DNA from: Streptomyces cyaneus
GTDB lineage: Bacteria > Actinomycetota > Actinomycetes > Streptomycetales > Streptomycetaceae
Direction of reading: 5' to 3'
Assembly: GCF_004028635.1 (NCBI RefSeq)
Contig: NZ_RQJW01000003.1
Coordinates: 1,240,001 to 1,304,000, forward strand
DNA: 64,000 nt
Positions within the stretch are counted from its first letter, which is position 1. Every line of letters begins with the position of its first letter. The translations under genes were made by a program, and so were the position numbers. Of the stretch, positions 8,689-16,748 are shown one piece after another. The notes beneath the pieces were generated by a model. The model saw only the letters and a program-made list of their open reading frames with translations, was not told the origin of the DNA and made no database searches.

Positions 8689-8712
8689 GCACGAGACTTC
8701 AGGGGACTTCAA

Positions 8713-9441
8713 GTGAGCGACAACCAACTGCGGGTCGTCTGGATCTACCCGGACCTGCTCAGCACCTACGGCGACCAGGGCAACGTCCTGGTCGTGGAGC
8801 GCCGTGCGCGGCAGCGCGGCCTCGACGTGGCCCGTCTCGACGTGCGCAGCGACCAGCCGATCCCGACCTCCGGCGACATCTATCTGATCGGCGGCGGCGA
8901 GGACCGTCCGCAGCGGCTGGCCGCCGAGCGGCTGCGCCGGGACGGCGGGCTGCACCGGGCCGTCGAGAACGGCGCGATCGTGTTCTCGGTGTGCGCCGGG
9001 TACCAGATCCTCGGCCACGAGTTCATCAACGACCTCGGTCAGCGTGAGCCCGGCCTCGGGCTGATCGACGTGGTGTCCGTGCGCGGTGAGGGCGAGCGGT
9101 GCGTGGGTGACGTCCTCGGGGACATCGACCCGCGCCTCGGCCTGCCCCCGCTGACCGGCTTCGAGAACCACCAGGGCGTCACCCACCTCGGCCCCACCGC
9201 CCGCCCCTTCGCCAAGGTCCGCCTGGGCAACGGCAACGGAACCGGTGACGGCACGGAGGGGGCGTACAACGACACCGTCTTCGGTACGTACATGCACGGG
9301 CCGGTGCTCGCCCGGAACCCGCTCATCGCCGATCTGCTGCTGAAGCTGGCGCTGGACGTGAACGCCCTGCCGCCGACCGACGACCGCTGGTACGAGGCAC
9401 TGCGGAGCGAGCGCATCGCGGCAGCCCAGCAGCCCGCCTGA
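8713..9441 (+). CDS. gatD: Lipid II isoglutaminyl synthase, glutamine amidotransferase subunit GatD
   Basis: 242 residues. Class I glutamine amidotransferase domain that feeds ammonia to MurT. Catalytic Cys94 lies in VFSVCAGYQILG, and the catalytic histidine is His195 in TYMHGPVLARNP. The cysteine number is the same as in the S. aureus enzyme. GTG start at 8713; the N-terminal strand VVWIYPDLL and the LSTYGDQGN segment fit the family. It is translated in the murT operon. Confidence 0.95.
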   Translation: MSDNQLRVVWIYPDLLSTYGDQGNVLVVERRARQRGLDVARLDVRSDQPIPTSGDIYLIGGGEDRPQRLAAERLRRDGGLHRAVENGAIVFSVCAGYQILGHEFINDLGQREPGLGLIDVVSVRGEGERCVGDVLGDIDPRLGLPPLTGFENHQGVTHLGPTARPFAKVRLGNGNGTGDGTEGAYNDTVFGTYMHGPVLARNPLIADLLLKLALDVNALPPTDDRWYEALRSERIAAAQQPA

Positions 9442-9621
9442 CACCTGGCCTCCAGCCTGTCGTAACCAGCCCGTCTGACGGCCCGTCCGCACAGGTGAGC
9501 GGGGTCGTCCAGCAGGCGGACGCACGCTTCGGCCCCGCCCCCTGATGCCGCTAGGGTGGCGGGGATTCGAGCCGGACAGCGTGGTCCGGTCCCGGCCCAC
9601 GTGGAGAAGGTTTTTCGGGCT

Positions 9622-10647
9622 ATGCGCATTGGTGTCCTCACGTCCGGCGGCGACTGCCCCGGCCTGAACGCCGTCATCCGGTCCGTCGTGCACCGTGCCG
9701 TCGTCGACCACGGCGACGAGGTCATCGGCTTCCGGGACGGCTGGAAGGGCCTCCTGGAGTGCGACTACCTCAAGCTCGACCTCGACGCGGTGGGTGGCAT
9801 CCTCGCCCGCGGCGGCACGATCCTCGGTTCCTCCCGGGTCCAGCCCTCCCATCTGCGGGACGGTGTGGAGCGGGCCAAGGGCCATGTCGAGGAGCTCGGC
9901 CTCGACGCGATCATCCCGATCGGCGGCGAGGGCACACTGAAGGCCGCCCGGCTGATGTCGGACAGCGGTCTGCCCGTCGTGGGTGTGCCGAAGACCATCG
10001 ACAACGACATCGCCGTCACGGACGTCACCTTCGGGTTCGACACGGCCGTCGGTGTGGCCACCGAGGCCCTGGACCGGCTCAAGACCACCGCCGAGTCGCA
10101 CCAGCGGGTGCTGGTCGTCGAGGTCATGGGCCGGCACACCGGCTGGATCGCGCTGCACTCCGGCATGGCGGCCGGCGCGCACGCCATCGTCGTACCGGAA
10201 CGGCCCTTCGACATCGAGGAGTTGGCTCGACGGGTCGGCGAGCGGTTCGACGCGGGCAAGCGGTTCGCGATCGTCGTCGCCGCTGAGGGGGCCAAGCCGG
10301 CTCCCGGCACGATGGCCTTCGACGAGGGCGGCAAGGACATCTACGGGCACGAGCGCTTCGCCGGGATCGCGCGCCAGCTGTCGATCGAGCTGGAGCACCG
10401 GCTGGGCAAGGAGGCGCGGCCGGTCATCCTCGGGCATGTGCAGCGGGGCGGTACGCCCACCGCGTACGACCGGGTGCTGGCGACCCGGTTCGGGTGGCAT
10501 GCGGTGGAGGCCGTGCACCGCGGGGAGTTCGGCCACATGACGGCGCTGCGGGGAACGGACATCGTGATGGTGCCGCTGGCGGAGGCCGTGGAGACGCTGA
10601 AGACGGTTCCCGTGGAGCGGTACGAAGAGGCCGAGTGCGTCCTCTAG
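9622..10647 (+). CDS. pfkA: 6-phosphofructokinase
   Basis: 341 residues from ATG 9622 (MRIGVLTSGGDCPG). Phosphorylates fructose 6-phosphate in glycolysis. Residues 101-105 are GGEGT: glycine at 104 predicts ATP as donor. Residues 123-129 are PKTIDND: lysine at 124 is the residue more often seen in pyrophosphate enzymes, a mix known in actinobacterial ATP enzymes. MGRHTGW binds substrate. S. coelicolor has three pfkA paralogues (from memory) and this locus corresponds to one of them. The gene is followed by a long palindromic terminator. Confidence 0.94.
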   Translation: MRIGVLTSGGDCPGLNAVIRSVVHRAVVDHGDEVIGFRDGWKGLLECDYLKLDLDAVGGILARGGTILGSSRVQPSHLRDGVERAKGHVEELGLDAIIPIGGEGTLKAARLMSDSGLPVVGVPKTIDNDIAVTDVTFGFDTAVGVATEALDRLKTTAESHQRVLVVEVMGRHTGWIALHSGMAAGAHAIVVPERPFDIEELARRVGERFDAGKRFAIVVAAEGAKPAPGTMAFDEGGKDIYGHERFAGIARQLSIELEHRLGKEARPVILGHVQRGGTPTAYDRVLATRFGWHAVEAVHRGEFGHMTALRGTDIVMVPLAEAVETLKTVPVERYEEAECVL

Positions 10648-10686
10648 ATCACGTCGTATAGATCACGTCGCACAGGGCTGAACAGT

Positions 10687-10718
10687 CTGCCCCCGGCCGC
10701 AGCTGCGGCCGGGGGCAG
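10687..10718 (+). terminator. Palindromic terminator after pfkA
   Basis: A perfect 32-base palindrome (CTGCCCCCGGCCGCAG and its complement) forms a stem of about 14 bp. The bases after it (TTCTAG) hold only a short T run, as is common in high-GC actinobacteria. It lies 40 nt after pfkA and before the next promoter. Confidence 0.8.
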
Positions 10719-10774
10719 TTCTAGTCTGTGTGCGGACAGACTTGCACAACCCCCACGAATCAGGAGCCGCCGGA

Positions 10775-11725
10775 ATGGATCACAGCGGGCACGGCATGAC
10801 CATGGACTTGCCGCCGTTCACGCTGGGACGGGGTCTTCAGTGGTCGGCCGACCCGTTCTTCCTCGTCGCCTGCCTGGTGGGGCTCGCGCTGTATGCGTGG
10901 GGTGTGGTGCGGCTGCGGCGGCGTGGGGACTCGTGGTCCGCCGGGCGGACGGTCTCGTACGTCGCCGGTGTGCTGTCCGTGATGCTGGTCATGTGCACCG
11001 GGCTGAACGACTACGGCATGGTCATGTTCAGCGTGCACATGGTGCAGCACATGGTGATCAGCATGCTGTCGCCGATCCTGATCCTGCTCGGCGCCCCGAT
11101 CACCCTGGCGTTGCGGGCGATGCCGCCCGCGGCGCGGGGGCGCAAGGGACCGCGGGAGTTGTTGCTGGCCCTGCTGCACAGCCGGTACATGCGGATCATC
11201 ACGCATCCGGCGTTCACCATTCCGCTGTTCATCGCCAGCCTGTACGCGCTGTACTTCACACCGATCTTCGACTTCCTCATGGGCTCCAAGACCGGCCACA
11301 TCGCGATGATGGTGCACTTCCTCGCCGTGGGTGTGGTGTTCTTCTGGCCGATCATCGGCGTGGATCCCGGTCCGCATCGGCCGGGGTATCTGATGCGGAT
11401 GCTGGAGCTGTTCGCGGGGATGCCGTTCCACGCGTTCTTCGGTATCGCGTTGATGATGGCGTCTGAGCCGATGGTCGAGACGTTCAAGAACCCGCCCGCC
11501 TCGCTCGGCATCGAAGCGCTCTCCGACCAGAACGCGGCCGGCGGCATCGCCTGGGCGTTCAGTGAGATTCCGTCCGTGCTGGTGCTGATCGCGCTGCTGT
11601 TCCAGTGGTACGGCTCGGAGCAGCGGCAGGCCAAGCGCAAGGACCGGGCCGCCGACCGGGACGGCGACAAGGAACTTGAGGCGTACAACGCCTATTTGGC
11701 CTCATTGAACGCACGCGGAAACTGA
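10775..11725 (+). CDS. Cytochrome c oxidase assembly protein, CtaG-like integral membrane protein
   Basis: 316 residues from ATG 10775, with AGGAG upstream. About seven to eight hydrophobic segments. The N-terminus MDHSGHGMTM is rich in His and Met, and conserved histidines lie in HMVQHMV and MVHFLAV, fitting copper handling for the oxidase CuB/CuA site (caa3-type CtaG family). The hydrophilic C-terminal tail is charged. It is preceded by a terminator, so it is a separate transcription unit. The role in copper delivery is known for the family, not shown here. Confidence 0.85.
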   Translation: MDHSGHGMTMDLPPFTLGRGLQWSADPFFLVACLVGLALYAWGVVRLRRRGDSWSAGRTVSYVAGVLSVMLVMCTGLNDYGMVMFSVHMVQHMVISMLSPILILLGAPITLALRAMPPAARGRKGPRELLLALLHSRYMRIITHPAFTIPLFIASLYALYFTPIFDFLMGSKTGHIAMMVHFLAVGVVFFWPIIGVDPGPHRPGYLMRMLELFAGMPFHAFFGIALMMASEPMVETFKNPPASLGIEALSDQNAAGGIAWAFSEIPSVLVLIALLFQWYGSEQRQAKRKDRAADRDGDKELEAYNAYLASLNARGN

Positions 11726-11792
11726 CGAAACCGAAAGGCTTCGCCTTTCAGTAGCATGAAGCGCGTCGGGGGAACCGCCGGGGGGAGCGGTA

Positions 11793-13223
11793 ATGGCGCT
11801 TCGCGTTTTCGTACACAGGGCCGGAAAATCGGCGATTCGGAGGATCGCCGTCCTTTTGGTCTTCGTTCTGATGCTCAGCGGGTGCGATCGGGACGCACCG
11901 TTGTTCGTGGTGCGGGCGGTGGCCTCAGGGGTTCCGTCGCTCGCGCCCTTCTTCGACGAGAGCCAGGGCCTGGGGCGGGACCAGCAGGTCAGGGCCCAGA
12001 CGGCGCACGGAGGTCTGCAGCGGGGCGACACTCCTGGCCTCTACGGGGGTTCCAAGCAGCCGACGGTCTGTGACGTCGTACGGCTCAAGGAGTTCCTCGC
12101 CGATTCCGCCAATGAGCCCAAGGCACAGGCGTGGGCGGCGGCGCTCTCGATCACCACGGCCGAGATTCCGGATTATCTCGATCGCCTCACGCCGGTACTC
12201 CTGCGTCACGACACTCTCGTGAAGAACCACGACTACAAAAAGGGCAAGGCCGTCCCTTTCAACGCGCTGCTTCAGACGGGAATCGCGATTCTCGTCGATG
12301 CGGAGGGTCTTCCTGCCGTGAAGTGCTCGTGTGGAAATCCGCTGCGGCCCTTCGAGGGTGACACGACCCGGATAAAGGTCGAATTCGACGGGCGGAACGA
12401 GGAGTGGAAGGGGTACGAAAAGTCGTCCGTGGTGGCCGTGCGGCCCGCTGCGCGGGAAGTGGAGCGGCTCGCTCTCGTCGATGTCCATGAACCCGACCGG
12501 GGCATCAACCGTCCCGTCGGCACCACGGGCGAGGACGACACCGCGTTCGACGCGCGCGAGCGGCGCTCGGTGCCCAACCTCGCCGGGACGACGTTCGGGC
12601 AGGCCGGTCGGCAACTGGCCGACAAGGGGCTCGCGGTCGCCTTCGACGGAGCGGGGCTGCCGCCGGACGACGCCCGGGTCACGGCGTCGGATCCGCCGGC
12701 CGGGACCCAGCTGCGGTTCGGGGAGTACGTGATGTTGAGCGTGGCCGGGGCCAGCACCTCCGGTGACACGTCCGGTGACTCGTCCGGTGGGACGTCCACT
12801 CCCCCGGGCTCGACGACACCGCAGCCGACTCGGGATCCGTCGACCTCGACGCCGCCGTCCACGTCCTCGCCACCGACGTCCTCGTCGCCGTCCACCTCGA
12901 CGCCGCCGCCCTCGTCCTCCGGCCCGGGGACGACAAGCCCCGGCCTCACGAGCGGGCCCCCGTCCTCGGGCCCGCCCTCCTCCGCGCCGCCCTCCTCGAA
13001 CCCGCCGCCAAGCTCCACCCCGCCCCCGTCGACCAAGGACCCCACGTCCAGCTCACCACCCCCGCCCGTGACCGGCTCACCACCGCAGACCACGAGCTCG
13101 CCCCCGACCAGCGCCCCGGTCACCAGCAGCGCCCCGCCGCCCGAGACCAGCGCGCCTGCCACGACCGATCCGGCGACCGGCGCCCCGTCCACCGGCGAGC
13201 GCACCTCGCGCACGAACGCATAG
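11793..13223 (+). CDS. Lipoprotein with DUF6777-like region, PASTA domain and Pro/Ser/Thr-rich tail
   Basis: 476 residues. The signal peptide has paired arginines (IRR) and a lipobox ending LSGC with Cys31, so it is a membrane-anchored outer-face lipoprotein. Residues ~40-245 resemble the DUF6777 family (GLYGGSKQPTVCD, CSCGNPLRPFEG). Residues ~255-315 (SVPNLAGTTFGQAGRQL to FGEYVMLSV) form one PASTA repeat. From ~316 to the end the chain is almost only Pro, Ser, Thr and Gly, as expected of a wall-spanning stalk. The Ser/Thr kinase starts 46 nt downstream. PASTA domains bind muropeptides or lipid II, and here the domain is separate from the kinase. Confidence 0.85.
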   Translation: MALRVFVHRAGKSAIRRIAVLLVFVLMLSGCDRDAPLFVVRAVASGVPSLAPFFDESQGLGRDQQVRAQTAHGGLQRGDTPGLYGGSKQPTVCDVVRLKEFLADSANEPKAQAWAAALSITTAEIPDYLDRLTPVLLRHDTLVKNHDYKKGKAVPFNALLQTGIAILVDAEGLPAVKCSCGNPLRPFEGDTTRIKVEFDGRNEEWKGYEKSSVVAVRPAAREVERLALVDVHEPDRGINRPVGTTGEDDTAFDARERRSVPNLAGTTFGQAGRQLADKGLAVAFDGAGLPPDDARVTASDPPAGTQLRFGEYVMLSVAGASTSGDTSGDSSGGTSTPPGSTTPQPTRDPSTSTPPSTSSPPTSSSPSTSTPPPSSSGPGTTSPGLTSGPPSSGPPSSAPPSSNPPPSSTPPPSTKDPTSSSPPPPVTGSPPQTTSSPPTSAPVTSSAPPPETSAPATTDPATGAPSTGERTSRTNA

Positions 13224-13268
13224 CAATCACGCAGCGCCCCGCAGAACGCAGAACCCGGGAGTCACCGG

Positions 13269-15278
13269 ATGCCTTCAGGATCACCGACGTCGGGAGTGGG
13301 CCGGATCATCGCCGGCCGTTATCTGCTGCTGAACCGGCTCGGCAGCGGCGGTATGGGACATGTCTGGCTCGCCCACGACCAGAGACTCGCCTGCGAGGTC
13401 GCGCTCAAGGAGATCGTGTTCCGGGACCCGGCCGAGGCCGACGAGCACGAGGCGCGGGTGGCCCGCGCCCGCGCGGAGGCACGGCACGCGGCGGGGCTGC
13501 GCGGGCACCCGCATGTGGTGACCGTGCACGACGTGCTGGAGCACGAGGGGCTGCCGTGGATCGTCATGGAGTACGTGGCCGGCGCCGTCAACCTGCGCGA
13601 CCTCATCGACCAGCGCGGCCCGCTCGCGCCCGCGGAGTGCGCCCGCATCGGGCTCGCCGTGCTCGACGCGCTGACCGCCGGACACGAGCGGGGCGTCATG
13701 CACCGGGACGTGAAACCGGCGAACATCCTGCTGGCGCCGGACCGCACCGGGGCGCCGCACGGACGGGTGCTGCTCACCGACTACGGCATCTCGGTGCAGC
13801 CGGACGCCGGGGAGACGCGGTACACGCTGGCGTCGGTGCTCGTGGGTACGTCGGGCTATCTGGCGCCGGAGCGGGTCACGGGCGGGGCGCCCACGCCGGC
13901 CGCCGATCTGTTCTCGCTGGGCTGCACGCTGTACTACGGCGTCGAGGGCCGGGCTCCCTTCGACCGCGAGTCGCATCTGGCGGAGATCACCGCGGTGGTC
14001 ATGGAGGAACCCCGGCCGGCCGGGCGGGCCGGGGCGCTGGAGCCCGTCCTGCGGGCGCTGCTGGAGAAGGATCCGCAGCGGCGGATGTCCGCGGCGCAGG
14101 CGGAGGCGGCGCTGTCGCGGATCGTCACTCCGGAGGTCGACGCGTACGCGCGGACCCAGACCGACCTCGGTTCGCAGCCGCACTGGGGCGGGGCGCCGCC
14201 GCCGGGGCCCGCGCCCGACGCGCCGGGTTTCGGCTCGCCGCCCGCGTCGGATCGCCCCGGCGGCGGACAGGGTTTCCGTCCCCCGTCCGGGCAGCCCGAG
14301 GGGCCGCATGGCCCGGGCTCCGTGGCCGGGCAGCCCGGTGGGCCGCAGGGCTTCGGTTCGCTGCCCGAGCCGCCCCGGGGTCCGCTGGGCGCGGCTTCCC
14401 TGGCCGATCGGCCCGGCGAGCTGCGGGGCTTCAGCGCCTGGCCCGGCGACCGGAATCCGGCCCGCCCGCGCGTCCTCCACGCGGTCCTCGCCGGACTCCT
14501 CGGGCTGGCGCTCGCGGGGGCCGGTGTCTGGTACGCCATGGCACAGCAGTCGGAGACGGGCGGGACGGAGCGGCCGTACGGCGACACGGTCGCGCTCGGA
14601 GATCCGCTGAAGGGCGGTGACTGCGTGCTCGCCGACTGGCCCGGCACCGCCCCCTTCCGGGGCACGCCCCGGCTGAGTCTGGATCCCGGTTGCGGGGCGA
14701 ATGCACCCGACGGGCAGGTGATGGCGTTCGTCGCGGCCGCCTCCGCCGCCGAGGCGCGCGAGAAGGGGCCGGCGGCCTGTGAGGAGCGGACGGAGGAGAT
14801 CCGGGGACGGCTCGCGGACGTCCGCAGCTTCGCCGTCGTACCGACGGAAGCGGGGTTCGAGGCGGCCGGGCGGCGCACCGCCTGTCTGGTGCTGGGCGCG
14901 CACGGGCCGGTATACGGGCCGCTGGGCGACCATCGGAAGGCGGGGTCGGCCTTCGCCGACACGGCGACCATGCAGCGGCGGGACTGTCTGGACGTGCGCT
15001 CCCACCGGGACGCCCGCCTGGTGTCCTGCGCGGAGCCGCATGACGAGCAGGTACTCGGCTTCACGCGACTGGGCGCCGACGTCACGCTGACCGAGGCGCG
15101 CACCGAGTCGGACACGGCGTGCGCCCGGGAGGTGCCGCCACGCGAGTACGGATTCGACCCTTCCGTGTACACAGCGGGCTCCTGGACGAGCGAGGGGTCC
15201 TGGAAGAACGGCACTCATTTCGTCGTGTGCACCGTACGGAGGCAGAACGGGGGCACCATGGAGGGGGACGAACCATGA
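13269..15278 (+). CDS. Serine/threonine protein kinase, transmembrane
   Basis: 669 residues. The kinase domain covers ~12-290: glycine loop GSGGMGHVW, ATP lysine Lys47 (VALKEI), catalytic Asp147 in HRDVKPAN, and TDYGIS in place of DFG-containing text, with the APE motif as LAPERV. A Pro/Gly-rich linker follows (~300-395). One membrane helix lies at about 401-424. The outer part (~440-669) has paired cysteines (GGDCVLADW to DPGCG, CEERT, CLVLG, DCLDV, SCAEPH, CAREV, CTVRR) and resembles tandem septum-formation-like domains, not PASTA. GGGAG-like site before ATG 13269. It probably works with the preceding PASTA lipoprotein. Confidence 0.93.
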   Translation: MPSGSPTSGVGRIIAGRYLLLNRLGSGGMGHVWLAHDQRLACEVALKEIVFRDPAEADEHEARVARARAEARHAAGLRGHPHVVTVHDVLEHEGLPWIVMEYVAGAVNLRDLIDQRGPLAPAECARIGLAVLDALTAGHERGVMHRDVKPANILLAPDRTGAPHGRVLLTDYGISVQPDAGETRYTLASVLVGTSGYLAPERVTGGAPTPAADLFSLGCTLYYGVEGRAPFDRESHLAEITAVVMEEPRPAGRAGALEPVLRALLEKDPQRRMSAAQAEAALSRIVTPEVDAYARTQTDLGSQPHWGGAPPPGPAPDAPGFGSPPASDRPGGGQGFRPPSGQPEGPHGPGSVAGQPGGPQGFGSLPEPPRGPLGAASLADRPGELRGFSAWPGDRNPARPRVLHAVLAGLLGLALAGAGVWYAMAQQSETGGTERPYGDTVALGDPLKGGDCVLADWPGTAPFRGTPRLSLDPGCGANAPDGQVMAFVAAASAAEAREKGPAACEERTEEIRGRLADVRSFAVVPTEAGFEAAGRRTACLVLGAHGPVYGPLGDHRKAGSAFADTATMQRRDCLDVRSHRDARLVSCAEPHDEQVLGFTRLGADVTLTEARTESDTACAREVPPREYGFDPSVYTAGSWTSEGSWKNGTHFVVCTVRRQNGGTMEGDEP

Positions 15279-15291
15279 GGAGGGTGTTGCG

Positions 15292-15480
15292 ATGCCCGGT
15301 TCTAGCGGTTCTAGCGGTTCTACGGACGGGTCCACCAAGGCGATGGGGGTGCTCACCGTCGGCGGACTCGTCGTGGTGACCGCCTACACGGTGGCGCTCG
15401 GGAGCAATGGCTGGCTGTGGTTCGGGTGGGTGGTACTGGGGCTGATCACGCTGGGGATGGTGGCCAGCCGCAGCACCTGA
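15292..15480 (+). CDS. Small membrane protein of unknown function
   Basis: 62 residues. A Gly/Ser-rich N-terminus, then two hydrophobic stretches (VLTVGGLVVVTAYTVAL and WLWFGWVVLGLITLGMV). ATG 15292 has GAGGAGGG upstream and lies 13 nt after the kinase stop, so it is probably co-transcribed with it. I do not recognise a family with a known function. Confidence 0.75.
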   Translation: MPGSSGSSGSTDGSTKAMGVLTVGGLVVVTAYTVALGSNGWLWFGWVVLGLITLGMVASRST

Positions 15481-15485
15481 GCCGC

Positions 15486-15506
15486 AGAGCCTGTGTCACA
15501 GGCTCT
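15486..15506. terminator. Bidirectional terminator between small membrane gene and histidine kinase
   Basis: AGAGCCTGTG-T-CACAGGCTCT, a perfect 10-bp-arm inverted repeat. It lies six bases after the plus-strand stop and touches the stop codon of the minus-strand kinase gene. Confidence 0.7.
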
Positions 15507-16711
15507 CACTCCCGGGTGAGCCGTCCCGCGGAGTGCACGCCCGGCTGGTACTTGGGCAGCCGGGCGGTGATCTTCATGCCCGCGCCCAGGGCGGTCTCGA
15601 TGACGAGGCCGTAGTCGTCGCCGTACACCTGCCGGAGCCGGTCGTCGACGTTGGACAGCCCGATGCCGCCCGACGGGCTGACCTCGCCGGCGAGGATGCG
15701 GCGCAGCAGGACGGGGTCCATCCCGGCGCCGTCGTCCTCGATGACGACGAGGGCCTCGGCGCCGGCGTCCTGCGCGGTGATCTGGATGCGGCACTTGTCG
15801 GCCTTGCCCTCCAGGCCGTGCTTGACGGCGTTCTCGACGAGCGGCTGCAGGCACAGGAAGGGCAGGGCGACCGGCAGCACCTCCGGGGCGATCTGGAGGG
15901 TGACCGACAGGCGGTCGCCGAAGCGTGCCCGTACCAGCGCCAAGTAGTGGTCGATGGCGTGGAGTTCGTCGGCGAGGGTGGTGAAGTCGCCGTGCCTGCG
16001 GAAGGAGTAGCGGGTGAAGTCGGCGAACTCCAGGAGCAGTTCGCGGGCGCGCTCGGGGTCGGTGCGTACGAACGAGGCGATCACCGCGAGCGAGTTGAAG
16101 ATGAAGTGCGGGGAGATCTGGGCGCGCAGGGCTTTGATCTCGGCCTCGATCAGGCGGGTGCGGGACTGGTCGAGGTCGGCCAGCTCCAGCTGCACGGAGA
16201 CCCAGCGGGCCACTTCTCCGGCCGCCCGAACGAGCACCGCCGACTCGCGGGGCGCGCAGGCCACGAGCGCCCCGTGGACGCGGTCGTCGACGGTGAGCGG
16301 GGCGACGACGGCCCAACGGACCGGGCAGTCGGGGGTGTCGCAGGTGAGCGGGAAGGCCTCGCCACGGCCCGACTCCAGGGGGCCGGCGAGGAGTTCCATG
16401 ATCTCCGTACGGTGATGGCCGCCCACCCCGTCCCAGACCAGCACGTCCTTCTGGTCCGTCAGACACAGCGCGTCGGTGCCGAGCAGTGAGCGCAGCCGGC
16501 GGGCCGACTTGCGGGCGGTCTCCTCGGTGAGTCCGGCCCGTAGCGGGGGTGCGGCGAGGGAGGCGGTGTGCAGGGTCTCGAAGGTGGCATGCTCGACGGG
16601 GGTGCCGAGGCCGCCGAGGTTCTCGGGGCGGGCCGTGCGCCGGCCCAGCCAGAAGCCGGCGGCGAGCAGCGGGAGGATGGCCACGCACAGGCCCGCGATG
16701 AACCCGCTCAT
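15506..16711 (-). CDS. LytS-like sensor histidine kinase
   Basis: 401 residues. One N-terminal membrane helix (~4-23), a GAF-like domain (~60-170), then the His_kinase domain with LRAQISPHFIFNSL (phospho-acceptor His202) and an HATPase domain with LQPLVENAVKHG and GGIGLSNVDDRL. This is the LytS/YehU class, which normally pairs with LytTR-type response regulators. The matching regulator is the first gene of the same minus-strand cluster (19003-19767), with a symporter and DUF485 gene between them. The GAF region has cysteines in LTCDTPDCP. It probably senses the symporter substrate or its metabolites (inference). Confidence 0.92.
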   Translation of the reverse strand: MSGFIAGLCVAILPLLAAGFWLGRRTARPENLGGLGTPVEHATFETLHTASLAAPPLRAGLTEETARKSARRLRSLLGTDALCLTDQKDVLVWDGVGGHHRTEIMELLAGPLESGRGEAFPLTCDTPDCPVRWAVVAPLTVDDRVHGALVACAPRESAVLVRAAGEVARWVSVQLELADLDQSRTRLIEAEIKALRAQISPHFIFNSLAVIASFVRTDPERARELLLEFADFTRYSFRRHGDFTTLADELHAIDHYLALVRARFGDRLSVTLQIAPEVLPVALPFLCLQPLVENAVKHGLEGKADKCRIQITAQDAGAEALVVIEDDGAGMDPVLLRRILAGEVSPSGGIGLSNVDDRLRQVYGDDYGLVIETALGAGMKITARLPKYQPGVHSAGRLTRE

Positions 16712-16748
16712 ACCGTCACCGCCTCCCGCCGTCCGGCGATGAGAGCTC

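Noticed and set aside
7453..10536. 1027-residue minus-strand frame over murT, gatD and pfkA
   Set aside because: Shadow frame with low complexity and no motifs; the opposite strand codes three clear enzymes.
10645..10670. TAGATCACGTCG direct repeat at the pfkA stop
   Set aside because: Only 12 bases, doubles the stop codon region; no further structure, probably local duplication.
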